In this document: positions 40,425 to 51,670 of the stretch, one piece after another
Position numbering within the stretch: position 1 is the first letter of the stretch
Layout of the letters: every line of letters starts with the position of its first letter
Origin: Clarkia xantiana subsp. parviflora
Lineage: Eukaryota > Streptophyta > Magnoliopsida > Myrtales > Onagraceae
NCBI GenBank assembly: GCA_036873135.1
Contig: JAPTYO010000011.1
Coordinates: forward strand, 10,066,747 to 10,130,746
Length of the DNA: 64,000 nucleotides
Reading direction: 5' to 3'
The notes under the pieces: model-generated
Database searches by the model: none
Seen by the model: the letters and a program-made list of their open reading frames with translations, nothing else
What the model was told of the DNA's origin: nothing
Position numbers and translations under genes: made by a program

Positions 40425-42476
40425 ATGTTATCAGAGCTTGGTTAGGAGTTCTTAAATTTTTGATAAACTGATGTTCTTGAGTTTTGAAAAATCCGAAATT
40501 TTCATGTTCATGAACACCATGAGTAATCCGAAATTTTTAAGTAAATTTCATGTGTTTGATCTCTTTAAAAACTTAAAATTTTCGAAATTTACATGTTTTT
40601 ATAGATCAAAACCGATTTTTTTGTTCGAATTTAAGTTTGATGTTCATGATCTTCAAGAACACCATGAGTTTTATCAAGAACACCTTTTAAATTCATGATC
40701 AAGTTAGGGTTTGATCTTAAAATTTGACAACTTTTCCAACTTTGCATGTTACTGCCGAAAACCCTAGGGGTATTTTAGGTAAAATTTAATTTTCTTGGCT
40801 TCCAAGTAATTAAAAATTCGGCACCAATTATAATAGATATAGGTTGCCATTTTTAAATTTTATTAATAGGTAACTATATATCTATAAGTTGGAAATAATG
40901 ATAGGTTCATAATATAATACTGTAAAAGATATTAACTATCAATATATATAGTTAAAGATATGGTTAATATATATTGATAGATTTAGTTGCTATAAAAGAT
41001 TAAGAAAAAATATTGTCTACATATTTTATTCCCTAAAGATATATTTGACAATAATAAATAAATATATATAGGAGCCAAATATTTTATATATATACATATA
41101 TTGTTGATTGATTTACATCTTAAACATAAAATCTTGACAATATATATATATATATTAGCAATATTGGAAATTATTTTAAATAATTAATATTTCTCGGTGG
41201 CTAAGTTAAGTTTTTAGTGGACTTTAAAACCCTACTTAGCCCACAAGACATATTTCTGCCGAACCCTAGGGTTTATGGGCCGGTCAAATTGCTAAACCGG
41301 AATGAATAAAGCCAATCCGGGATTTCTTAATCGGGTCGACCTAGTCGGGTCGGGTCGAACCGTAGTAACTAAATTGAACCTAACCTAACCGGTTTTGAGT
41401 GATAAACCGAACCACACTCTTATTTTATTGAACCGCTTCAGACCAAACCGGATTTTTAAAATCAGACCGACTTGAACCGAATTTTAAATTGGACCGGACC
41501 AGAATTTTTTAAATTTCTCGGAAATTTGAAAATCTTCAATAAAATAGGATGTCAAATTTTAAATACAGAATGTTTTCGAACTTTAAATTTAGCCTAAACA
41601 GTGCTCTTAGGGTTTGCGTTTTAACACGTTTTTCGGTTAAAACCCTAATACCTAGTTTTGAATATGGGGATGGATCTCAGATATGCATGTTTTTGGGACT
41701 GGATTAAATTAGTGGGATGAATTGCAATTGTTTACTTTATGCTACATATATATTAGAACTGTCGTCTTGACTCAGTTAAGCTAGCTGAATATTAATTGCG
41801 AGCATTGAGCTCTGAGATTTAAATATATGTATTGCACAATAGGATAGACATGCTATGCTAATTGAAAGTGCCTAGAATCCATGTCTAGAAATGTCGCATG
41901 ATTGATTGTAAGCATTAATTGCAAAACAACCCCTAATATTTCAAACATTTTTAAAACTGAAAATTCCAGTCACCAATTATGCATGATTTGTGCGGATATT
42001 GCATGTTTTGACACGTATGCTAGGATGTTCAAGAACAGAAAGCATGTGATAATTTACTTTCCGTAGAATTATATATGCTAGGAACATTAGACGCATGGCG
42101 CGTAAGCATGTTTTGGTTTGTTCGATTTTTATAGCATAATATGGCATTATGCATGCGTAAATTATCGGATAATTCCTTTTAAAATTATAAGGGCCTTGGG
42201 AAAAGCCAAGATCGGGTATACTTATTATTTGAAAATTCCCGTTCCGGTAATTTGCAATAAAATAACCGTTTTCAAAATACTAATCTATTGGAATTAACAC
42301 GACGATAGTGTAAATTCTTTCACGACACTTCCCTCGGTTTACTGACGGTCGGTTTGGTTTAGTGACTGAAGGATCACTATTTGTCGTGTTCCATCCTAAT
42401 AGATAATCCGATGTTTGCAATTCTGTCAAAATGCTGTTGTCTTCCTAACTTGCATGAAACATATGTGTTAGTTTTG
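40425..42476 (+). other. element A primer-binding site and 2-kb leader
   Basis: TGTTATCAGAGCTTGG at 40426 is the primer site. The leader has no long ORF. In order it shows the GATGTTCATGAACACC repeats, a TA-rich zone (40860-41150), a zone dense in ACCGG/CCGGGT (41275-41500), GGGTTTGCGTTTTAACAC, and the pre-gag TTTCACGACAC/TCGGTTTACTG block (42320-42360). The same order is found in H, B and C. Confidence 0.8.
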
Positions 42477-42842
42477 ATGGCTGGGTCTGTACGCTTTTAT
42501 AAATCGTGCAATCTGGATGGTATGGATTACGAGGCATGGAGTGAGATGGTGAGAGAACGTCTTATAGCATGTGACACACATATGTGTATCATGCATATAA
42601 CAAACAAGATGTTGGTACCGCCGGACAGCAACCTAATTCCCAGAATTGGGAATATAGGTTTGGGAGATAAGAAAGTATGCGAGGTGATACTGGCAGCCTT
42701 GGATAAAGAGGTTGCGGAGGACTTCAGACTCAATTATCCAGCTGCTCAGCTTTATGCTGCCCTTAAACTCCGTTTCGGAAGGAAAAGCAGCTGAAGCAAG
42801 ACAAGTAATCATGGAGTATGATGACTTTCAAACGACACCAGC
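42477..42842 (+). pseudogene. element A gag (type II), frameshifted
   Basis: ATG 42477 gives MAGSVRFYKSCNLDGMDYEA, then DKKVCEVILAALDKEVAEDF and LYAALKLRFG, the fold of copia Gag with the early Asn-Leu-x-Gly-x-Asp-Tyr-x-x-Trp motif. A single-base slip near 42780 is needed to reach KAAEARQVIMEYDDFQTT, which ends at TAA 42842-42844. It matches the gag of B (MAKPIQFYEPRNLDGMDYDA) but not the gag of C or H. No zinc knuckle is left. Confidence 0.75.
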
Positions 42843-42844
42843 GT

Positions 42845-43291
42845 AAAACCTGGGTCTAACCAGAGGATCGAAAGGTCTAATTAATATCGCACAGGGATAT
42901 CCTATGTCATGGTTTGCTGATGATTTTGGACTAGAATACTTAATAACGACAATTAAGTACTCTATGTACTTATTCAGGGAAAGCAACCAAAAGAGACTGA
43001 CATATTCCCTGGTGCACTATCGCAAGAGGACAAAGGAAATAACAGAGGAAACATGATCAACTTGGTCCTCAAACAAGGTCCGTATTATGACAAATGCTAC
43101 TGATTTCGTACCGTAAAAGGTACGCCTCGTTTGCCACATATATGAAACCGTAACGTTTTATATCACTAAGTCTACTGATATGATACACACTTGTGAATTC
43201 CTTTCAGGAGTTCTTGGTGAAGATGGATGGAGTTTTCCTTTTCAACTTTATTTTCCTTTACCTCTAAGAGCTTTATTCTGTATCTCATTAC
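42845..43291 (+). other. element A, degenerate gag C-terminal/pre-integrase region
   Basis: No open frame. Contains the GGTACGCCTCGTTTGCCAC block shared with E. It is interrupted at 43292 by the hAT element. Confidence 0.6.
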
Positions 43292-43928
43292 TAGGGATGG
43301 CAACGGGTCTCGGGGCCCCGCTGACCCGCGGGGCCCCGACCCGGTTTTGACCCGCCGACCCGCCGACCCGCGGGTCACGGGTCGGGTCCGGGGCGGGTCG
43401 GGCTCGGGTCGGGGCGGGTCCGGGTCTAGAGACCCGGGGCCCCGTAGACCCGCCCCGAAATCCATATGTATATAATTTTTTTTTTTTTTAAAATTTTTTT
43501 ATGTTAATATGATCTAACATTTAATAAAAAAATATGGTTAATATAGTACCTATATAAATAACATGGACAAAATAGATTTATATTTAGATTATTAGGATTT
43601 GTTAATTTGGTGTTTGGATTTAAATTTGTATTTGTAATGAATTTGATGTGTTTGTTGTTTATATTTGATTGATGTTAGATTTATGTTTTGAATTTATATA
43701 TAATGTAATATTTTGACAAAAAAAAATTGTATTTAATATTGAAAAGTTTTTTTTAAAAAAAAAAAAATTGTTCATATGACGGGGCGGGTCGGGGCCCCGC
43801 GGGATTGTTGACCCGACCCGACCCGACCCGAAAGGCCCATTTGGCCGGGGCCGGGTCAGCCAGGCCGACCCGCGGGGCGGGTCCGGGGCTGCAAAAACCC
43901 GCCCCGACCCGCCCCGTTGCCATCCCTA
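43292..43928. mobile_element. hAT-type element with 8-bp duplication CTCATTAC (637 bp)
   Basis: Perfect 16-bp TIR TAGGGATGGCAACGGG / CCCGTTGCCATCCCTA and a perfect duplication CTCATTAC at 43284-43291 and 43929-43936. Both ends carry dense arrays of GACCCG/CGGGTC and GGGGCC (about 43305-43450 and 43780-43920) around an AT-rich core. No transposase. It lies inside element A and is the youngest event of the nest that can be ordered. Confidence 0.94.
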
Positions 43929-43936
43929 CTCATTAC

Positions 43937-45700
43937 CGTACCAATGTCTATAAATTCTCTTACTATCAATAAATGTTTGACATTATTTAATTATATTCGG
44001 AATTATTAAGTAAAGTTGTAACCATTCACTCCATGATATGGTCTACTTATACAAAATAATCGGCCCAGTTAAATGGGCCTGATCCGAAACGAACATCTAA
44101 TTTGAGATTCTTCCAATAAAACGGTTGAACCAAAGAACATTCACTTACCTAAACAACCATACATCGATTACATAGTTCCAAAAGAGACCGACCAGAAAAT
44201 TACATCCTTATTTGTTAAGTATTCCATTAAAATGATAAGTATCTTGTAATAATATGCATGATAAAAACCGATTTTAAAATCCGAAGACTAAAACGATTAC
44301 GTAACCATGGTTTAAACCTGGTATGCGCGTGGCGCATGTCACCTCGAGAGACGGGACACGTCGTTTTAAAGTCCGAATTTAATGCTGAAGTATTTTAATG
44401 AATGCTAAATTTTCGTTTGTAATCCTTTGAATATAACTCATTGATAACTACTAAGATTATAAGTATGCTTCAAAGCTCCTAGAATCTAGTAAGAACATCA
44501 ACTATAGAATTAAAGCGAACGCTTAAATGCATAGCCCTTGAGGTGAATAAGTCTCTGGGTGAGTTAAACAAACGAAAGGAAGAAGTCAGTAAAACGACTC
44601 TCCCACTATAAGCCTTGAACGAAAAGTTTGGCGAAAGCAATCATTTTATCAAATACTTCAAGCAACATAGTTCAAAGTTACATAATGATGAACTTCAACA
44701 TTAATTACTCCTTCGGATGAAATTAAGTTGATTCACATTGATGTAACTCTATGTTCCAATAAAATCGGTTGACACATCACCATAGCTAAAAGGATGATAC
44801 GGGTAAAACCTTGTCATTAGCAGCATTACATTGCGCATTAAACAAGTATTTATTAAGAGTACGGTCTACTCTTAAAGGAATACAAGTTTAAAATTAGCTA
44901 AGATTGATGGTATTGTGGTCAAACATGACATATTATAAAGATTTGAGGATAAATTTCTAATGTTTTGCGGAATGAACAGACATAGTGCTGATCGAATCAA
45001 TGAATGGTTAACGAAGATTATCAGGTTCCACTTACTTCGAGTGGGATAATTGATACATCATAAGTGATTGATATGGTATATGATGATATTAAAGTCTTCA
45101 TAATAAATCCAGTGAGAGGGCTTACTCCCCCTCACATATAATCATCACTAAATACAAATGCGAATCAAGTCGGAATCTGACAATCAATAACACTGAATTA
45201 ATACAACTGCCCATTATTCCTAGTGGGAGGGAAAAACGTCCAACTTGGTTCCTGATCCTAGTAATCAAGGAATACATCTCGGAGGTAAAATTCCGAGACC
45301 GAAAGGTCATCCTGAAAAAGTTGTTGATCAGAGTTCAAGCACTACCATTCTTCCCAGTGGGAGTGATGCTCCGATAAGAAGCATTATTTTGAGTGGGAGT
45401 TACAATCAGACTAGAGATGGGATTAACGAGCCTAGACATAGTCAAAGGCAACGAACTTCTCTCGAGAATTTTCCCATCGAATAAGATGTGTTAAACATCT
45501 TAACATTCGTTCTCGAATCAGTGACGATTCAGCAAAGCAAGGGAAGGATCTCAAAACGAGGGAATGGAGGAAAACATTGGAGAATGAAATATGCCTAAGT
45601 AAGAGCAAATTCGGTTATGGTCCTTAGTTGATTGATCTGCTAATTGCATAACTAGAAAGTGAAGATTTAGAATTCACTACTGATGAAAAGTTTAGTGGTT
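43937..45700 (+). other. element A, degenerate integrase and linker
   Basis: Collinear with F and E but without a usable frame. The linker part (45220-45485) still shows a readable stretch (VPDPSNQGIHLGGKIPRPKG) and GTGGGAG repeats. Confidence 0.65.
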
Positions 45701-47070
45701 CAAAACTCAAATGATTGGGAAAGGATATACCCAAATTCACGGAATGGACTTTGATGAAACATACTCACCAACTGTGCGTTACACCACAGTAAGGGCCATT
45801 CTTGCCCTCGTTGTATGTCTTGATCTAGAGCTGCACTAAATGGATATTAAGACCACACCTCTCCACGTAACCTGGAGGAAGAGATCTATATGGAGCAGCC
45901 AGAGGGTTTTATTACTCCTGGAAAAGAACGTAAAGTTTGAAAACTCCAACGATCTATTTACAGTCTTAAATAATCGTCTCGGCAATGGTATCGCAGATTC
46001 CACGATGAAATCGTTGGAAACAGATTTGTGAATCCACGAGGATCCTTGCCTATACACTAAGACTTATGGGTCTAAGTATGTAATCATAACACTATACGTA
46101 GATGACATACTCATTGCTGCGAATGACGTGAGTTTCATGAACAAATCAAAGTCCTGGTTAGCGTCAGCATTTGAGATGAAAGACATGGGAGAGGCCACGT
46201 ACATCTTAGGCATTAAGATTTCCCGAGATCGTGCCGCCCGGACATTGTGTCTGTCTCAAGAATCTTATATCAACAAACTGTTGAAAAGATTCAGAATGCT
46301 CGATGCTAAACCCATGGATACGCCGGTTGTGTTCGGGTGCGCGCTGTCAAAGCGTGATGGACCGAAAAACCAGCAGTAGCGTGAACAGATTAAGGGGGGT
46401 AGAGTATCTAAGCATGGTAGGAAGTTTAATGTACGCTATGCTGTGTACTAAGCCAGACATCTGTTACGCTGTGGGCCTAGTAGCAAGATTCCAATCAGAT
46501 CCTGGGTATCAAAATTTAAAGGTTGTAAAAATGAATTATAAGATATCTGAAAGGTACTGCCGACTATGTTCTGTGCTATAAGGGCAGGCAATTCGAATTG
46601 ACTTGTTATAGTGACGCTGACCACGGTGGCGATCCGAACTATCGTAAGTCCACCACATGGGGAGTTTTCCTCCTTGCTGATGCTGCCATATCATGGGTAA
46701 GCAAGAAGCAATCATGTGTCGCGCTTTCCACTATGGAATCAGAATTCGTTGCCCTTTCTAAAAACACACAAGAAGCAGTCTGGCTAAAAAGGCTTCTTAC
46801 TGAATTGATTGGCACTGGCAAAGAGAGTAATCCCGTCAAGCTATACTCCGACAGTCAGGCAGCCATTACAGCAGTTAAGAATCCAAAGTACCATAGTAGG
46901 ACCAAACATATTGAGTGAAATATAGCTATGCTAAATCTGTTTTGGAAGACAACATAATCGCTTTAGAATACTTGTCAACGGATAAAACGGTTGCAGATCC
47001 ATTAACTAAGCCATTACGTAGAGAGATTTTCGAAAAGCACGTAAAACTGCTTGGACTGCGTAGGGCTTAA
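45701..47070 (+). pseudogene. element A reverse transcriptase/RNase H, decayed
   Basis: Early RVT_2 (GMDFDETYSPTVRYTTV at 45740, stop at the end of LELH) is frameshifted. LYVDDILIAAND (46095) and MNKSKSWLASAFEMKDMGEA are intact to a TAG at 46377. RNase H shows SDADHGGDPNYRKS, CVALSTMESEFVAL and LYSDSQAAI. The frame breaks at the HIE*N stop (46916) and resumes to the normal end KHVKLLGLRRA, TAA 47068-47070. Confidence 0.88.
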
Positions 47071-48198
47071 ATAAGTGACTTGTATAAGCGATAACATTTT
47101 GACATTTGAAATAATATTATTTCAATTGAATAAAAGAATTGCAAACTGAGTATATGATCTATCGACGTCATAATGAAATATAACATCGGATTTTACGGTC
47201 TATAAACTAAGCCGTAGGAAGAGGTAAAAATTTTCCACCAAAATTATGTCGAATGTGAACCATGCACCGTCACACATGCACGATTATCTTGTAAGGAGAG
47301 GGAGATCTCTACCACAACAAGATTGGCTAAGAACAAGGGGGATAAACATGGTTAAACGAAACGATAACCTTGTCACGCTTAATGCATGACGTAATCTTCG
47401 TTTTGTACATCGCCGTATTGGACCCAGTCCATCATTAAAACCACATTCAGGGCCAGATGAAAGATTCTGCGATAGCATGATTGACATATCCCAATCCTGG
47501 CTAGTCCAGGTGTGCTATCGATGCGTGCTTCATACTGCGCGTGCCATGTTCGACCCCGAGGTCATGCTCGGTTGTGCTAGCTAAAATCCTAGTGATTCAA
47601 AGCATACTTCTTCACCTTGAGTGTGTGATTAATCCCGGATGTCTTATGAAGAGGCATCCAAAGTATCCTCACGGACTTAGAACTTATACCTAAGGTCTAG
47701 CTCAATGTTCGCTTCCCGTCCTACGAGCGTAGAGCCAAAGAAAACGGCCAAGTGACCACGTATTGGAAACCGGCTGAGTTAGACCAAGGGTATAAGCGAT
47801 GGGGATGGTCAAGTTCACCTATAATTCACCGACTCTTTCGTTTACTAGGTGGCCGCCAACAGGATATTAGTTGGAGGTTGTGAACACTTGTAACGGATGC
47901 CTGGATAAGTATTCCTATGTGGAAAACTGGGCAATTGGAGAATTATTAGTTGACCAAGGATACAGTGTGGTACATACTTTATTTTTAACATGATTGATTT
48001 ACGAAAGGGAATCAACGTTCTGCGGGCGCTACAATACTCCTGACAGATGAGTAGCACGATGCCCGTCGTATCCGCCGGTCGCACGGAAAATATCGTATGA
48101 AATATTCGGAGACGGAGACAAAGACTGAAGACAGAGATGTTTATGCTATTGGATAACTATATATTAACAGGCACCCTCCCATTCCGGCGAGTGGGAGC
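47071..48198 (+). other. element A 3' untranslated block and polypurine tract
   Basis: Same 1.1-kb block as in G, H, F and B, ending in GAGTGGGAGC at 48189-48198. No sense ORF. Confidence 0.75.
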
Positions 48199-48773
48199 TG
48201 CTAGCATATGGTGACGTGGCGCCGTAATTGGTAGCCCGTTAATGCTAAGGAAATTACCTAAGTTAATTAGGTAATTGTCACATTAGGGTAATTTTGCCAA
48301 ACCCAATTACTAATTGACATGGGAGGCCCAAAATTGGGCCTGCCCCTTTAATAGCATGGTTCGGCCGAAACTTGTCCCACATTGGTTGGAGTGGGCTGTT
48401 GTCCACTCCACCAATCCTATATATAGGGGACTCAATTAAGGGTTTTAATCCATCAATCTAATAAGAAGTACCTCTATTGAGGAACTTGAGAGAAACCCTC
48501 TCACCCCCTTAGTTGAGATTTTCGGCACATCTTAGTCCGAGGTTCTGTCCCCGTTGAAGAATCGACCAGAGGCTTTGTTGTGGAGCTTACACCGTGTAGG
48601 ACTTCTTCTTACGAAGAAATTGTACGTGGTTCCGACCGGAGGATCAGAACTCCCTCCACGACATTCTTGGGCAGGAAAGCTAAAAGGTATATGTACACTA
48701 TTCCGCTGCGTAGTTAGATTACTTGCATGTACACGTTTAGCATTCCGTAGTATTACGTCCCCGTAATCCAACA
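48199..48773 (+). repeat. element A 3' LTR (575 bp)
   Basis: TGCTAGCATATGGTGACG (first T of TGTTAG changed) ... CCCGTAATCCAACA. Carries the GGAGGCCCAAAATTGGGCCTGC palindrome (about 48321-48343) that the 5' LTR has lost. Followed by the TTAGG duplication. Confidence 0.92.
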
Positions 48774-49367
48774 TTAGGAGCCCATTAATAAAAGCCTTTA
48801 ACCTAAGTAAATTGGGTTATGTCACATTAGGGATTTTGGGCTAGGCCTAAAATCCCAATTGACATGAGAGGCCCAAAATTGGGCCTCTCTAGCTTACATG
48901 GCCGGCTGAAACTTATAGAGGGCAAAGTGGGCTTTTGTCCACTTTGCTCCTCTTATAAATAGGCAGTGCTATGGAATTTATTTAGAGCTAATTTTATATT
49001 CCTTTATGGTGAGATTAAAAGAAATCCCTCCTCCATATAAACTTAGTGGTTCGGCCGAAACTATTCCCAACCTAAGAGGTGCCAAATTGTGTCAAACAAT
49101 TTACTCCGGTGATCCATTCCACTAAAGAATCGACATAGGCTTTTCTATGGAGTATAATCCGCGTAGGGCTTCCTTAAGAAGAACCTCTACGGGAACCAAC
49201 TGGCGGATCGAGAACTCCCTCAGTGATCTTGGGACTAGAGGTTTAGGGTTTTAGGGTTTAGGTGCCCTATATCATTGTAGGTATGTGCAATATCTTCCGC
49301 TGCATATTAGTTACCATGCACGTATCTAGGGTTTTGTTTCCGTAGTATTTAACCCCGTAATCCTTTA
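48774..49367 (+). repeat. copia C 5' LTR, remainder
   Basis: Continues the LTR begun at 39853: AGCCCATTAATAAAAGCC, GGCCCAAAATTGGGCCTC (48870), hairpin AAAGTGGGC-TTTT-GTCCACTTT (48924-48945), CTTATAAATAGG TATA box, and end CCCCGTAATCCTTTA. It is followed by TGGTATCAGAGC at 49369-49380, a perfect copia primer-binding site. Confidence 0.88.
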
Positions 49368-49967
49368 GTGGTATCAGAGCTTGTGTTAGGAGTTCATGAT
49401 TTTGATAAAATTGGTATTCTTGAATTGCAATATTCGGCCGAAACTTTTAAAATTGAGTTTTAAAATTTTCGATTTTTAAATCATTTGGCAGAAATTTTCA
49501 TGATGTTCATAATAAAATTTGATGTTCATGATCTTCGTGAAAACCATAACTTTTATCAAGATTAAACATTGGATTCTTGATCTTTGCAAGATTTGATCTT
49601 GAAATTTGACCACTAGCCCTAATCTTGGTGTTTTTTGGTCGAACCACTTTAGGTGTTCAAAGTGAAATTTTTTAATTTCTTAGTCCAAAAAGTAACCCTA
49701 AAGTGACCGAAATTTTTCAAAAAATTTTAAATATATATTTCGGCCGAAAATTATACCTAATAGAATATGTCAAAATTAGGGATATATTCACAAGATAATT
49801 GTGGATAGAAACTATCAATATATATATATTTAGCACAATTTTAGGAATATAGATAATATTGTCTATTGATAGATATTAGTTGCCTAAAAATTGAGAACTA
49901 TATATATATATTGTTGATTGATTTATTCTCTAAATATAGAATCATGACAGTAAATATATATATATAT
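49368..49967 (+). other. copia C primer-binding site and first part of leader
   Basis: TGGTATCAGAGC (49369-49380) then TTCGGCCGAAA-containing leader and a TA-rich zone, cut at 49968 by the inverted element B. It resumes at 58431. Confidence 0.8.
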
Positions 49968-50541
49968 TGTTAGATTACGGGGAGTAATCACTACGGAAAC
50001 TAAATCATGGTAATGCTAGTAATCGAAATTACGCAGCGGAAGATTCGCACATACCTCTAGAGTTGTCTGTAGACCCAAGATCCTCCGGTCGGCACCCGTA
50101 GGGGTTCTTGTGAAGGAAGCCCTACGTGGTATATTCTCCACAGCAAAGCCTCTGATCGATTCTTGGCAAGGGACAGATCTCTGGAGTGTTTGCTAGAAAG
50201 CAAATTGGCACACCCTTGGTGAATGCTATGTTCAGCCGATGTAAGTGTTTCTGGGGGAAGGGTTTTCTCTCAAAACATTACTTAAAGAGAATTGTGATTA
50301 ACCCTAATAAAACCCCCAACTCCCCATATATATAGAAGGAGTAAAGTGGACAAAAGTCCACTTTACCCCCTCCTTAAATTCGGACGGCCATGTTGTATAG
50401 GGAGGCCCAAATTTGGGCCTCTCATGCAAATTGGGATTTGGTTCTGGCCCAATGTCCTAATGTGACATATACCCAATATACTTAGGTAACCTATACATAT
50501 AATGGGCTACCATTTACGACGCCCATCACCATATCCTTACA
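49968..50541 (-). repeat. element B 3' LTR (574 bp)
   Basis: Minus sense: TGTAAGGATATGGTGATGGG ... GATTACTCCCCGTAATCTAACA. Preceded by GAGTGGGAGC. Hairpin TAAAGTGGAC-AAAA-GTCCACTTTA at 50342-50365 and GGCCCAAATTTGGGCC near 50404. Confidence 0.9.
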
Positions 50542-51670
50542 GCTCCCACTCGCCGGAATGGGAGAGTGCCTGTTAATGTATTGTCGTCCAAATATGCATC
50601 AAAATTTCACTCCTTCGATCTCGTCATTTGCTTCCGATTGTTCATACGAGGTTTAGCGTGTGACAGGCGGACACGACGGGCATCGTGTTACTCATCTGTT
50701 AGGAGTGTTGTAGCACCCGCCGAACGTTGATTCCCTTTTCTCCAATCAACCTGTTATAAACAACATTTATATAGTGTCGCGCTGTATCCTAGGTCAACTG
50801 ATAATTCTCAATTTGCCTAGTTTCCTCTTAGGATCCCTTGGCATCCGTACAAGTATTCACAACCTTCAACTAATATCCGGTTGGTGGCCACCTTAGTGAA
50901 TACAAGAGTCGGTGATTAACATGTGAACTTGACCATCCCCATCGCTCATACCCTTAGTCAAACCCAACTGGTTTCCAAAGACGTGGTCACTGGGTCTTTT
51001 TGTTCAGCACTACGCTCGTACGCCGGGAAGCGAGCATTGAGCCTGACCTTAGGTATGAGTTCTGAGTCCATGAGGATACTTCGGGTGCCTCTTCATAAGG
51101 CTCCCGGGATCAATCATACGCTCGAGGTGAAGAAGTTTGCGCCCGCCAGATTCACGAGGATTCTATCCTAGGACAACCGAGTTGTGACCCCGTGGTCGAT
51201 CGTGGCACGCGTAGTATGAAGCACGCGTCGATAGCATACCTGAACGTTTAAGTTCAAAGGAATGGGATATGTCAAATCATGCTACCGCAGATTCTCATCT
51301 GGCCCAGAATGTGGATTAATAACGAACGAAGTTCATCACGGCGATCTGCAAAATGAAGATCATGTCGAGTTACTTCGACACTAGATGATCATTTTGCGTA
51401 ATCAGGTTTATCCCCCTGATTTTTAGCCAGCCTTGCTTAGTAGAGGTCTCCCTCCACCACAAGACGACCGTACCTGTGTGACGAGGTAAGGCCCATATTC
51501 TACATAGTTTTGGGAGAGGAATGCGTCCTCCTACGACTTAGTTTATAAACCGAAAATTTGATGTAATCAAAATATTATGACGTCGATAGATCATAAACAC
51601 AATTACAATTCTTTCATTTAAAAAATGTAACTTCCAATTATTAAAATGTTATCACAGATAGATGCCATAT
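50542..51670 (-). other. element B 3' untranslated block
   Basis: Homologous to the 3' blocks of the other copies. The strand antisense to the element has an open frame at 50923-51171 without a convincing start codon. Confidence 0.7.

Larger units (their letters stand above)
39888..48773 (+). mobile_element. copia element A, complete structure with TTAGG duplication (8886 bp)
   Basis: Two LTRs in the same orientation (39888-40424 and 48199-48773), a primer-binding site after the first, a polypurine tract before the second, and a perfect 5-bp duplication TTAGG at 39883-39887 and 48774-48778. Internal order is leader, gag, degenerate integrase, RT and RNase H, then the 3' block, as in Ty1/copia. 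It sits inside the 5' LTR of element C. A hAT element (43292-43928) was inserted later. All coding parts are broken. Confidence 0.93.

Noticed and set aside
43172..43475. Pro/Arg/Asp-rich frames on both strands (about 82-97 codons)
   Set aside because: Translation of the GACCCG arrays of the hAT element; they cross its left terminus.
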